Notes: a model not told the origin generated them from the letters alone. A DNA stretch of 21,549 bases from Spyradocola sp034113365 (GCA_034113365.1 JAXEXP010000044.1:1-21549); one strand, 5' to 3'. Numbered from the stretch's first letter, positions 8,033 through 15,411 are shown. Numbers and translations are program-made.

Positions 8033-9390
8033 TCACTCCCTGATCGGCTCCAAACTGCGCTCCCTGCGGCGCAGCAGGAGGTAATAGCCCACGCACAGCA
8101 CGATCTGCAGCGCGGTGGAGGCGAGCGTGGCCAGGCCCACCGCGAACACCGACACGGGCGTCAGGCGGCTCATCGCGAGCGACACGGGAATACGCACGCA
8201 GAACGCGCCCAGGATGCCCTGCAGCATCACGAAGAAGGTCTTGCCGCAGCCGTTGAAGTAGCCCACCATCACGAACATGATGCTGATGAGAAGCGTATCG
8301 ATGGCGGTGGCCTTGAGGTACTCCGCCGCCGACGCCGCCACGACCTGCGCGTCGCGCGCAAAGATCATGGACAGCGGCTCGCCGTGGAAGAACGCAAAGT
8401 ACGCCATCACCGCGCCCGCGGCCAGCGAGGCCCCGATGCCGTAGAGCATGCACTTCTTGGCGCGCGCGTACTGCTTTGCGCCGATGTTCTGCGCGACGAT
8501 GGCGGCCATGGACTGCCCGAAGGCCGACGGCACCAGCATCACAAAGCCGCTGAGCCTCTCGGCCACGCCCACGCCGGCCGACACGATGACGCCCAGCGAG
8601 TTGACGATGGCGGTGATGGCCAGGAAGGAGATGCTCACCAGCACGTCCTGCAGCGCGATGGGCAGGCCCATGCGCAGCACCTCGCCATGCGCGGCGCGTC
8701 CCAGCGGATGTCGCGCAGGCGGAAGGAAAAGGGCATCTTCTGCCTGCGGATGATGAGCAGCGACAGCGCCACGCTGATGCCCTGTGCCGCCACCGTCGCG
8801 ATCGCCGCGCCCGCGGCCGCCATGCGCAGCGCGCCCACCAGCAGCAGGTCGCCCGCGATGTTGACCACGCAGGCAATGGCCACCGTCATCAGCGGGATGC
8901 GCGAGTTGCCAAGACCGCGGAAGATGCTGCCCAGCACGTTGTAGGCCACGATGAACACCGCGCCGCCCGCGCAGATGCGCACATACTGCAGCGTCGCGGA
9001 AAAGGCCTCCTCGGGCACCTGCATGATGCGCGCGATGGGGTTGGCAAAGCACTCCATCAGTACGGTGATGACGGCGGTGATCAGCGCAAACAGCACGATG
9101 CTCGCGCCGATCAGCCGGCCCGCCTCCTCGGGGCGCTCCTCGCCGATGCGCCGCCCGAGCAGCACCGTGGTGCCCATCGAAACGCCCGTGATCAGCGACG
9201 TGACCAGCTGCATCAGCCAGCTGCCCGTGGACACCGCGGATACGTCCGCCGCCTCCGCGAACCGTCCCACCACCAGCATGTCCACCGCGCCGTACATGGT
9301 CTGCAGCAGGATCGCGCCCAGAACGGGCAGCGTAAAGCGCAGCATGGGGCCCAGGATCGGCCCTTGCGTGAAACTGTTCTTCTGTGTCAT
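8033..9390 (-). pseudogene. MATE-family multidrug/Na+ antiporter interrupted by a one-base frameshift
   Basis: Two frames together make a full MATE transporter. Residues 1-235 (MTQKNSFTQGP.. to ..RWDAPRM) are in one frame from the ATG at 9390. The remainder (GEVLRMGLPIALQDVL.. to ..RRRERSLEPIRE) is in another frame ending at 8033. The shift lies at about 8683-8687, where ATGGCGAGGTG would read through as ATGGCGGAGGTG if one G were restored. With that base the gene has 453 codons, the usual family length. The break falls in the loop between the two six-helix lobes. The C-terminal lobe has its own ATG at 8671 with GAGG 8 bases upstream, so split expression is possible, as are a true mutation or a sequence error. 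The promoter, a structured leader and RBS GAGAGG lie upstream. Confidence 0.85.
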
Positions 9391-9506
9391 CGTCTCGCAT
9401 ACCTCTCTTTCCTCATCAACAAAAAAGCCGGATAAGTATAACGGTATTTCAACCGCCACCTTATCCGGCAACTGGCCTCTGACGTGTCACTTCCCTCCGA
9501 TGAACG
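9391..9506 (-). promoter_or_regulatory. Structured attenuator leader of the MATE unit (copy A)
   Basis: The predicted transcript starts near 9506. CATCGGAGGG (9502-9493) is at the 5' end. Then comes the stem GCCGGATAAG (9469-9460) with CTTATCCGGC (9436-9427), enclosing a second hairpin CGGT-TGAAAT-ACCG, followed by six T (9426-9421). The gene's own RBS and ATG come about 30 bases later. Because the terminator lies between promoter and gene, it must act as an attenuator. Copy B before the bicupin gene has the same layout with covarying pairs. A short ORF (GTG at 9490 to TAA at 9461, 9 codons plus stop) starts 2 bases after GGAGGG and ends inside the terminator stem. Confidence 0.7.
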
Positions 9507-9512
9507 TATATA

Positions 9513-9541
9513 CATATACCATGCCGCGCCGCGAATGTCAA
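9513..9541 (-). promoter_or_regulatory. Promoter of the MATE unit
   Basis: TTGACA (9541-9536), a 17-base spacer, then TATATG (9518-9513). It lies between the bicupin stop codon and leader copy A. Confidence 0.75.
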
Positions 9542-9567
9542 CGCGTTCGACCGCGAAATTACGCAGT

Positions 9568-10590
9568 TTAATTCTTCGGTACACCAAAGAGCCGCACGTC
9601 GTTCTTAAGCAGGATAGAGCGCAGCGCGGCCTCGTCTGCAAGCAGCCTCGGCTCCCCTTCCGCGCGCATGGCGATCTCCTCCAGCGCGCTGTATAGGTAG
9701 CCCTGGCAGTTCATGTCGAACACCACCGCCTCGTCGGACAGCACGGTCAGCTCCGCGTCCAGCCACGCGGGGATGTCGACGTAGTCCCACTGCTTCGCCA
9801 CGAACTCCGCAACGCCCCGGATGCGCACGCGCACCTGCCCTGCATACACCATCAGGATCTGCTCGCGGTCGTTGCTGTGCGGGCAGGTGATAGTGAAGCC
9901 CTCGGGCAGGCGGAACTGCCACACCTCGCGCTGGCCCCACCACTGCGCGCGCGTCACCTTCTGCAGCATGCGCACGCCGTTCAGCTCGAACGCCGCCGCA
10001 CCCGCGCCCAGACGGATCACCTCGGGGATGTCGTCCGCATCGGCAAAGCGCGTGGGATGGTCGTGGGCGATGTAGTCGCTGTGCGACTGGTAGACGGCCT
10101 CAAACTCCGGGTCGTCGTGCGCGTCGGGATGGAACTCCAGTATGCGCCAGTTGGCGTTGCCGCCGGGGTTCATGCGCATGCCGGAGAACATCTCGCGCCA
10201 GCGCAGCGGGTTGCCGTACCAGAGGAAGGAATGCGGCGTCGCGGGCGGCAGGAAGATCATGTCCCCCGGGTACGCCCACGTCTGCCTGCCGCGCACGCGG
10301 ATGAGGCACTTCGCGCCCTCGCCGCCCACCATGAACAGCTCAAAGCCCTTGCGGTGCTCGTGGTAGCCCGCGATACGCGGCTGCGCGCCCTGCCCGGGCG
10401 TGAAGTAGAACGTGTCGCTCAGCTCACAGGCGTCGTGCGCGCCGTCGGGGTCGCGCAGTACGCTGACATAGTCGGGATCGTCCTTCTCGGGATGCTCGCG
10501 CAGGCGGTAGAGGTAGTTTTCGTCGTTGAGCAGCACGCTGCGGGTGGGGTTGTAGATCGCGTCGGGGCAGTACTTTGCGTCAAATGCCAT
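9568..10590 (-). CDS. Bicupin-domain protein of unknown function
   Basis: 340 residues, no signal peptide. The first cupin (about residues 70-150) has YHEHRKGFELF with two His and a Glu spaced like cupin motif 1, and PGDMIFLPPATPHSFLW with the motif 2 His, so it can bind a metal. The second cupin (about 225-305) keeps PHSNDREQILMVYAGQVRVRIRG but its motif 2 region (WDYVDIPAWLDAELTV) lacks the His, so that site looks degenerate. I do not recognise the substrate; bicupin isomerases, dioxygenases and sugar-binding proteins are all possible. The ATG at 10590 has GAGGAG 5 bases upstream; the frame stays open further upstream only through the leader hairpin. It has its own promoter and leader copy B. 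No separate terminator follows it; the MATE promoter starts 27 bases after its stop. Confidence 0.8.
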   Translation of the reverse strand: MAFDAKYCPDAIYNPTRSVLLNDENYLYRLREHPEKDDPDYVSVLRDPDGAHDACELSDTFYFTPGQGAQPRIAGYHEHRKGFELFMVGGEGAKCLIRVRGRQTWAYPGDMIFLPPATPHSFLWYGNPLRWREMFSGMRMNPGGNANWRILEFHPDAHDDPEFEAVYQSHSDYIAHDHPTRFADADDIPEVIRLGAGAAAFELNGVRMLQKVTRAQWWGQREVWQFRLPEGFTITCPHSNDREQILMVYAGQVRVRIRGVAEFVAKQWDYVDIPAWLDAELTVLSDEAVVFDMNCQGYLYSALEEIAMRAEGEPRLLADEAALRSILLKNDVRLFGVPKN

Positions 10591-10693
10591 GTTCTCTCTC
10601 CTCTCAAAACAAAAAACCGGATAAGACCCCGGCATTTCAGCCGACATCTTATCCGGTTGCCATTTCCAAACGAACGGCGCACCCTCCGATGAT
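10591..10693 (-). promoter_or_regulatory. Structured attenuator leader of the bicupin gene (copy B)
   Basis: CATCGGAGGG (10691-10682) lies at the predicted 5' end. The stem AACCGGATAAG (10658-10648) with CTTATCCGGTT (10625-10615) encloses CGGC-TGAAAT-GCCG, and T-rich sequence (10616-10611) follows. The gene starts about 20 bases later with RBS GAGGAG. Compared with copy A, the outer pair G-C is A-T here and the inner pair T-A is C-G here. Both changes preserve pairing, and the loop TGAAAT is unchanged. Distance from GGAGGG to the stem is 23 bases here and 23 in copy A. Frames ending at the same GGATAA exist, but no well-placed start codon follows GGAGGG. Confidence 0.7.
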
Positions 10694-10699
10694 GTCCCC

Positions 10700-10728
10700 A
10701 GTGTAGCACGCGCCGCACTGCGCGTCAA
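10700..10728 (-). promoter_or_regulatory. Promoter of the bicupin gene
   Basis: TTGACG (10728-10723), a 17-base spacer, then TACACT (10705-10700). The -35 overlaps the stop codon of the small Cys-pair gene. Confidence 0.75.
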
Positions 10729-10880
10729 GCCTGACCTGCGTAGATCAGCACGTGTTCGCACAGTTCGCCGTTCATGAAGTGCGGCTGCTCCAGCTCTGCG
10801 GGCGGGTCGTAGCTGACCCAGTAGCCGGGCACGATGTGCACATAGCCGCACACGGGGCATTTGTAGAGATACTGATCCAT
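10725..10880 (-). CDS. Small CPxCG protein (zinc-ribbon/rubredoxin-like fragment)
   Basis: 51 residues, cytoplasmic. YKCPVCGYVH (C8, C11) is the first knuckle of a rubredoxin or zinc ribbon. A second CPxCG is missing; C41 with H43 (LCEHV) or H15/H34 could complete a metal site. The ribosome binding site AGGAGGAG 6 bases before the ATG at 10880 is one of the best in the window, which argues for a real gene despite its size. It follows the YdcF-like gene by 13 bases, so they form an operon. Function unknown. Confidence 0.72.
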   Translation of the reverse strand: MDQYLYKCPVCGYVHIVPGYWVSYDPPAELEQPHFMNGELCEHVLIYAGQA

Positions 10881-10893
10881 TGCTCGCTCCTCC

Positions 10894-11298
10894 TCAGTCG
10901 GTTTGGGCGGCGCAGAAGATGCGCGCGCCGGGGAAGCACGCGGCAAAGGCTTGCGCGGCGCCTGCCAGCTGGGCTTCGGCCCCGGCCAGCGCGAGGGTAC
11001 GCGGGCGCACGCCCTTGCCCTCCAGCAGTGCGCGCGTGCGGGGCGCGCTGTCCTGCGCGTCCTGCGCCTGCGTCTCCAGCCAGAGGTTGGGCATGCCGGG
11101 CAGGCGGCGCAGCTGCTCCGCCATGCGCGCGGCTTCGCTGCCGCTGACCACCACGTGCCAGAACTGCTTTTCCCGGATGAGGCGTGCGGCGCGCTCCGCA
11201 TCGCAGGGCTGCGCGGCGCACAGCAGCACCAGCACCTCGGCGCAGTCGAACGCATCGCGCGCAATGGGCCGTCCCAAAGAATCGCTCCGCTTTTCCAT
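10894..11298 (-). CDS. YdcF/DUF218-like protein (putative)
   Basis: 134 residues from the ATG at 11298, which has GGGGAG 7 bases upstream. The pattern WHVVVSGSEAARMAEQLRRLPGMPNLWLETQAQDAQDSAPRTRALLEGKG resembles the DUF218/YdcF core, in which a Gly-Ser-containing loop precedes the recurrent MAxxL..G.P...E..A.(N/D)T..NA..T..LL signature. The family is linked to envelope and vitamin B12-related processes, but no specific reaction follows from that. No membrane helix is seen, and the protein is somewhat shorter than typical members. It heads a two-gene operon with the Cys-pair protein. The family call is moderate; the rest of the protein is low-complexity Ala-rich. Confidence 0.6.
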   Translation of the reverse strand: MEKRSDSLGRPIARDAFDCAEVLVLLCAAQPCDAERAARLIREKQFWHVVVSGSEAARMAEQLRRLPGMPNLWLETQAQDAQDSAPRTRALLEGKGVRPRTLALAGAEAQLAGAAQAFAACFPGARIFCAAQTD

Positions 11299-11351
11299 GT
11301 CAACGCTCCCCTGCGGCCCGGTTTTGGCTCTCCTGTGCCGCATCCACCCCT

Positions 11352-11380
11352 ACTTTACACGAGTTTTCCCGCAAAAGCAA
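11352..11380 (-). promoter_or_regulatory. Promoter of the YdcF-like/Cys-pair operon
   Basis: TTGCTT (11380-11375), a 17-base spacer, then TAAAGT (11357-11352), about 54 bases before the start codon. Confidence 0.65.
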
Positions 11381-11420
11381 CACGTTTCTGCCCAAAACCG
11401 AAATTTGCATCCCCGGGCGC

Positions 11421-11457
11421 AAAGACGCCCCGGCACGAGACTACTCATGCCGGGGCG
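11421..11457 (-). terminator. Terminator of the nucleoside salvage operon
   Basis: CGCCCCGGCA (11457-11448) pairs perfectly with TGCCGGGGCG (11435-11426) over a 12-base loop, followed by TCTTTG. The hairpin is strong and the T tract weak. It lies just after the deaminase stop. Confidence 0.7.
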
Positions 11458-11462
11458 CTCCG

Positions 11463-12755
11463 TCACAGGCGGAACACGGTGTCGTAGTAGTGCTGGGCGC
11501 GCACGCGCAGCTCCTCCGGATCGACGCCCGCAACCACGCCGTTTTCGCAGACGATGCGGCCCTCCACCATGGTCAGCACCACGTCGCGGCTGTTGCCTGC
11601 GTAGACGATGTGGTGGATCAAATTGGTCATGGGCTGGTAGCAGGGGCGGTCGATGTCCACGAGGATCAGGTCGGCGCGGAAGCCCTCGGCCACGCTGCCC
11701 ACGTCCTCGTAGCCCAGCGCCAGCGCGCCGCCGCGGGTCGCTATGTACAGCGCCTGCTCCGCCGGGACGACCGTGGCGTCCAGCGCGTAGCCCTTGTGCA
11801 TCAGCGCGCAGATGCGCATCTCCTCCCACAGGTCGAGGTTGTTGTTGCTCGACGCGCCGTCGGTGCAGAGCGCCAGATGCACGCCCTTGCGGAGCATCTT
11901 GGGCACGGGGGCAAAGCCGCTGGCGAGCTTTAGGTTGGAGCAGGGGTTGTGCAGCGCCGCCGCGCCCGTGCGGGCGAGGAGGTCGATGTCCTCGTCCTCC
12001 AGCCAGACGCAGTGCGCCAGAAATGCGCGGTTGCCGTCGAAGAAGCCCGTGCGCTCCAGCAGCTGGGCGGGCGTCACGCCGTGGCGCGCCCTGCACTCCT
12101 CGTGCTCCTTTTTCGTCTCGGAGACGTGGATGTGCAGCGGGCAGCCGAGGCGGCGGGCCTCGTCGGCGCAGCGGCGCAGGTAGGCTTCGGTGTTGGTGTA
12201 CTCGGCGTGCGGGCCGAGGCCGATGCGGACGAGGCCGCCCAGCGCGCCGTCGTACTCGTCGTGGAACGCGATGGCGTCGTCCAGCTGCGCCTGCGCGTTG
12301 TCCGCCTGCCCGAACAGCCCCATCGAAAGCGTCGCGCGCAGCGGGATCTTCTGAAGCGCGGGGATCAGCGCGCGGCACAGGGTGTACATGTCGTTGATGG
12401 TGGTCACGCCCGCCCGCGCCAGCTCGCACAGCGCCAGCTCCGCACCGCACTGCACGCTGCCGGGCGTCAGCCTGGCCTCCATCGGGAAGATGCGGGTATT
12501 GAGCCAGGTGTGCAGCTCCAGATCGTCCGCGGAGGAGCGGAACAGCGTCATGGGCAGGTGCGTGTGACCGTTGACGAAGCCGGGCATCAGCAGCTTGCGG
12601 CCACGTCCGTCGATCACGCGCGCGCCGGTCTCGTCCTGCGGCTGCGTGCCGACGTAAGTAATGCGGCCGTCGTGCACGCGGACGGAGGCGTTTTCCAGCA
12701 CGCGCATGTCGTCATCCACCGTTACGACCCATACGTTTTTGAACAGCGTATCCAT
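11463..12755 (-). CDS. mtaD: Amidohydrolase, MTA/SAH/adenosine-type deaminase
   Basis: 430 residues, cytoplasmic zinc hydrolase of the TRZ/ATZ-MtaD group. Metal and catalytic residues are visible: HTH (H64, H66), PLHIHVSET (H208, H210 and E213), AHCVWL (H248) and CTDGASSNNNLDLWEEM (D299). GLGPHAEYT (179-187) is also characteristic. The family removes the 6-amino group from 5'-methylthioadenosine, S-adenosylhomocysteine or adenosine to give the inosine analogue. Being the last gene of an operon with a nucleoside importer and a nucleoside phosphorylase supports adenosine or MTA as substrate. It follows the V4R gene by 12 bases. Other members act on guanine or s-triazines, but the HxHxxET and SSNNNLDLWEEM features favour the adenosine type. 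Confidence 0.85.
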   Translation of the reverse strand: MDTLFKNVWVVTVDDDMRVLENASVRVHDGRITYVGTQPQDETGARVIDGRGRKLLMPGFVNGHTHLPMTLFRSSADDLELHTWLNTRIFPMEARLTPGSVQCGAELALCELARAGVTTINDMYTLCRALIPALQKIPLRATLSMGLFGQADNAQAQLDDAIAFHDEYDGALGGLVRIGLGPHAEYTNTEAYLRRCADEARRLGCPLHIHVSETKKEHEECRARHGVTPAQLLERTGFFDGNRAFLAHCVWLEDEDIDLLARTGAAALHNPCSNLKLASGFAPVPKMLRKGVHLALCTDGASSNNNLDLWEEMRICALMHKGYALDATVVPAEQALYIATRGGALALGYEDVGSVAEGFRADLILVDIDRPCYQPMTNLIHHIVYAGNSRDVVLTMVEGRIVCENGVVAGVDPEELRVRAQHYYDTVFRL

Positions 12756-12767
12756 GTCCGACCTCCG

Positions 12768-13394
12768 TCAGCCCACGTGGATCTCGAACTCGCAGTAGGG
12801 GTCGCCGTTGGCACAGCACTTGGTCTCGATGACCTCGACGGGGCGGCCGAGGGGCTTGGCAAAGCAGCCCGCCGCGGTGCCCGCCTCGTAGGCGCAGATC
12901 TTCATGCCAATGTTGGGCAGGCCGTAGCAGTCGGCGCACTCGTAGTGGCGGTAGATGCCAAAGTCCTCGCGCGCCACCACGATCTCCTCGTGCGCATAGC
13001 GGTGCGCGGCGGCGATGGGCTGGTTGGAATTGAGGATCTCGGGCAGGGTCTTGCCGCGCATCATGGGCGCGATGAACACATCGCCAATCACGCGCGCGAC
13101 CTCGTACTCCAGCTTGAGCAGCTCGGGGAACAGCAGAAAGGACAGCGTCTGCCGCTCGCGCATGTACATGATCTGCATCTCGTTGCCCAGCGTGGGGCGC
13201 ATGGGGATGCCGTTGTCGTACATCGTGTAGGCGCGCAGCAACGAGTCCACCAGCGCCTCCTGACGGCGCACGGTCTGCGACATCTCCTCAGATGTCTGCG
13301 GAGTGATGAGGATCTTCTCGCGCAGGGTCTTGCGCACCTCGTCAAGGCCGGGGGTGTTCAGCAGCGTGCTGCGGATGTTCTGCATATCTTCCAT
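12768..13394 (-). CDS. V4R-domain protein of the nucleoside operon
   Basis: 208 residues, cytoplasmic. The C-terminal ~60 residues (ICAYEAGTAAGCFAKPLGRPVEVIETKCCANGDPYCEFEI) match the 4-vinyl-reductase (V4R) domain, which folds as a small-molecule or metal-binding module; its ETKC..GDPYCEF signature is clear. A cysteine group (HYECADCYG, ICAYE, TKCCANGDPYCEF) could hold a metal. The N-terminal ~140 residues are helical-looking and unassigned. The ATG at 13394 begins one base after the stop of the permease gene with AAGGGAG upstream, so translation is coupled. An L-2-amino-thiazoline-4-carboxylate-hydrolase-like fold is the main alternative because it shares the end signature. Its role in nucleoside metabolism is unknown; sensing or accessory hydrolysis would be guesses. 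Confidence 0.72.
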   Translation of the reverse strand: MEDMQNIRSTLLNTPGLDEVRKTLREKILITPQTSEEMSQTVRRQEALVDSLLRAYTMYDNGIPMRPTLGNEMQIMYMRERQTLSFLLFPELLKLEYEVARVIGDVFIAPMMRGKTLPEILNSNQPIAAAHRYAHEEIVVAREDFGIYRHYECADCYGLPNIGMKICAYEAGTAAGCFAKPLGRPVEVIETKCCANGDPYCEFEIHVG

Positions 13395-13395
13395 G

Positions 13396-14331
13396 TCATT
13401 GCTCTCCCTTTGCGTAGTAGTGGCGGCCCTCGGCGGCGGGGGCGCGGTGCTTGGAGCCGCGTGCGAACACCAGCACCACGAGGGTCACGATGTAGGGCAG
13501 CATCTGCACCAGCTGCGGCGGGATGGAGCCCGACTGCAGGCGGTACTGCAGGCTCTGCGCCAGGCCGAACAGCAGAGAGCCCAGCCACGCGCCCACGGGG
13601 TGCCAGCCGCCGAAGATCACCACCGCCATCGCGATGAAGCCGCGCCCGGCGACCATGTCGCGGCTGAACATGTGGATGTCGCCGATGGACATGTACGCGC
13701 CGCCCATCGCCGCCAGGATGCCGCACAGGATCACGCAGATGTACTGCGTGCGGTAGACGTTGATGCCCATGGAGCCCGCGGCCTCGGGGTTTTCGCCGAT
13801 GACGCGCGCGCGCAGGCCAAACACCGTGCGGTAGAGCAGAAACCACACGCCGACGATGGCGATGACCAGCAGGATCAGCATGGGCGACACCTGCCCGAGG
13901 ATGTCCTTGAGCACGGGAATCTGATTGATGCCGGGCAGCGTGACCATGTTAAAGGACGCCACCTCGCAGGACTTACCCTTGGCGTTGAAGATCATCTGCA
14001 GCAGCACGACGGTCAGGCCGGAGGCCAGCACGTTCATGCCCACGCCCGCCAGCACGTGCTCGCACTTGAAGCGGATGGTGAGCACCGCGTGCAGCAGGCC
14101 GCACAGCGCGCCAGCCAGCATCGCCACCAGCAGGCCCAGCCACGCGCTCTGCGTGTAGTACGCGCCTACCACGCCGAAGAACGCACCCATCAGCATGGTG
14201 CCCTCCAGGCCCATGTTGATGATGCCGCTGCGCTCGGAGAGCGTGCCGCCCAGCGCCGCGAACGCGATGGGGATGGATACGCGGATGGAGCCCGCGATCA
14301 GCGAAGTCACGATGGAAAGTACGTCGCCCAT
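13396..14331 (-). CDS. Nucleoside ABC transporter permease 2 (NupQ-like)
   Basis: 311 residues with about eight to nine hydrophobic segments, of the BPD_transp_2 / NupQ type. Recognisable stretches are ERSGIINMGLEGTMLMGAF (about 33-51), HVLAGVGMNVLASGLT and GENPEAAGSMGINV (about 199-212), the EAA-like cytoplasmic loop that contacts the ATPase. It pairs with the other permease to form the channel of the BMP-dependent importer. The start at 14331 follows the previous stop by 3 bases, and AAGGAGG lies at the end of the upstream gene. Confidence 0.92.
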   Translation of the reverse strand: MGDVLSIVTSLIAGSIRVSIPIAFAALGGTLSERSGIINMGLEGTMLMGAFFGVVGAYYTQSAWLGLLVAMLAGALCGLLHAVLTIRFKCEHVLAGVGMNVLASGLTVVLLQMIFNAKGKSCEVASFNMVTLPGINQIPVLKDILGQVSPMLILLVIAIVGVWFLLYRTVFGLRARVIGENPEAAGSMGINVYRTQYICVILCGILAAMGGAYMSIGDIHMFSRDMVAGRGFIAMAVVIFGGWHPVGAWLGSLLFGLAQSLQYRLQSGSIPPQLVQMLPYIVTLVVLVFARGSKHRAPAAEGRHYYAKGEQ

Positions 14332-14334
14332 GCC

Positions 14335-15411
14335 TTACGCCTCCTTCTTCTGGCTGTTCTTTTTGAAGCTGCGCTTTTTGAGGATCGCGCGCACGATGCC
14401 GGGCGTGGACACGAACAGGATCACCAGCGCCTGCAGCACCTGTATGAACTCGCCGGGGATGGACGTCATGCGGTTCATGGAGGTGGAGCCTGCGCGCAGC
14501 GCGCCGAAGATCAGCGCGGAGATCACGGTGCCCAGCGGCGTGTTGTTGCCCATGACGGCGATGGCGACGCCGTCAAAGCCGTAACCCGAGGTCATGTTGA
14601 CGATGAAATAGCCGTGCACGCCCATCACCTCCACCGCGCCGCCCATGCCCGCCAGCGCGCCCGAGATGAACATGGTCAGCAGGTTCATGCGGGCGATGTT
14701 GATGCCGCCCGCCTCGGCCGCGTAGGGGTTCTGCGCGATGGCGCGCATCTGGTAGCCCGGCGTGGTGCGCGAGAGGAACCACCAGACGAACACCGCAAAC
14801 GCCAGCGCCACGAAGATGCCCGTGGTCAGCCGCGAATAGGGGATCAGCGTGGGCAGCACGGCGCTTTGCTGGATGGTCTCGGTGCGCACCAGCATGCCCT
14901 CTGCCTTGAACTGGTAGTTGGCTAGGTATTCGGCCAGGTACTGCGCCACATAGTTGAGCATGATGGTCAAAATGACCTCGCTCACGCGCAGCTTGTTCTT
15001 CAAAAAGCCCGCCAGCATCGCCCACAGGCCGCCGCCGACCATGCCGGCGAGGAAGCACAGCGGGATGTGCACGAACCACGGCAGCCCCGTCAGGTACGCG
15101 CCCACCAGCGCCGCCGGGAACGCGCCCGCGATGATCTGGCCCTCGATGCCGATGTTGAACATGCCGCCGCGCGCCGCGAACGCCATCGCAAGGCCCGCAA
15201 AGATCAGCGGCGTCGCGGTGCCCAGGGTCTGGGCGAGGTTGTCCACGCTGCCAAACGCGCCGGTGAACATCGCGCTGTACCCCTCGATGGGCGAATACCC
15301 CGCGATCAGCATCACCACGCCCGACACCAGCAGCGACAGGATCAGCGCGATGACAGAGAGGAACGTGGTGCTCTGCGTCAGCTTTTCCATTGAGAAGCGT
15401 TTCTGCGTCAT
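14335..15411 (-). CDS. Nucleoside ABC transporter permease 1 (NupP-like)
   Basis: 358 residues with about nine to ten hydrophobic segments. ARGGMFNIGIEGQIIAGAFPAALVG (about 80-104), SEVILTIMLNYVA and AIAQNPYAAEAGGINIARM (the ATPase-contact loop) place it in the permease family of the BMP/NupNOPQ importers. Its ATG overlaps the stop of the ATPase gene (ATGA, 15411-15408), so the subunits are translated together. The C-terminus is Lys-rich and cytoplasmic. Confidence 0.92.
   Translation of the reverse strand: MTQKRFSMEKLTQSTTFLSVIALILSLLVSGVVMLIAGYSPIEGYSAMFTGAFGSVDNLAQTLGTATPLIFAGLAMAFAARGGMFNIGIEGQIIAGAFPAALVGAYLTGLPWFVHIPLCFLAGMVGGGLWAMLAGFLKNKLRVSEVILTIMLNYVAQYLAEYLANYQFKAEGMLVRTETIQQSAVLPTLIPYSRLTTGIFVALAFAVFVWWFLSRTTPGYQMRAIAQNPYAAEAGGINIARMNLLTMFISGALAGMGGAVEVMGVHGYFIVNMTSGYGFDGVAIAVMGNNTPLGTVISALIFGALRAGSTSMNRMTSIPGEFIQVLQALVILFVSTPGIVRAILKKRSFKKNSQKKEA

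Noticed and set aside
8680..8690. Programmed -1 frameshift in the MATE gene
   Set aside because: No X-XXY-YYZ slippery heptamer is seen at the junction; mutation, error or split lobes are more likely.
9421..9469. Leader hairpins A and B as simple terminators of the genes upstream
   Set aside because: Good promoters with 17-base spacers lie between the preceding stop codons and the hairpins, and each hairpin is followed within 30 bases by an RBS and gene. They may still also stop upstream read-through.
9427..10658. Copies A and B as inverted repeats of an insertion sequence bounding the bicupin gene
   Set aside because: They are in direct orientation, each tied to a promoter, and no transposase or target duplication is seen.
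9591..10860. Upstream extension of the bicupin frame through its leader
   Set aside because: The extension crosses the promoter and terminator hairpin and has no cupin-like sequence; the RBS GAGGAG marks 10590 as the start.
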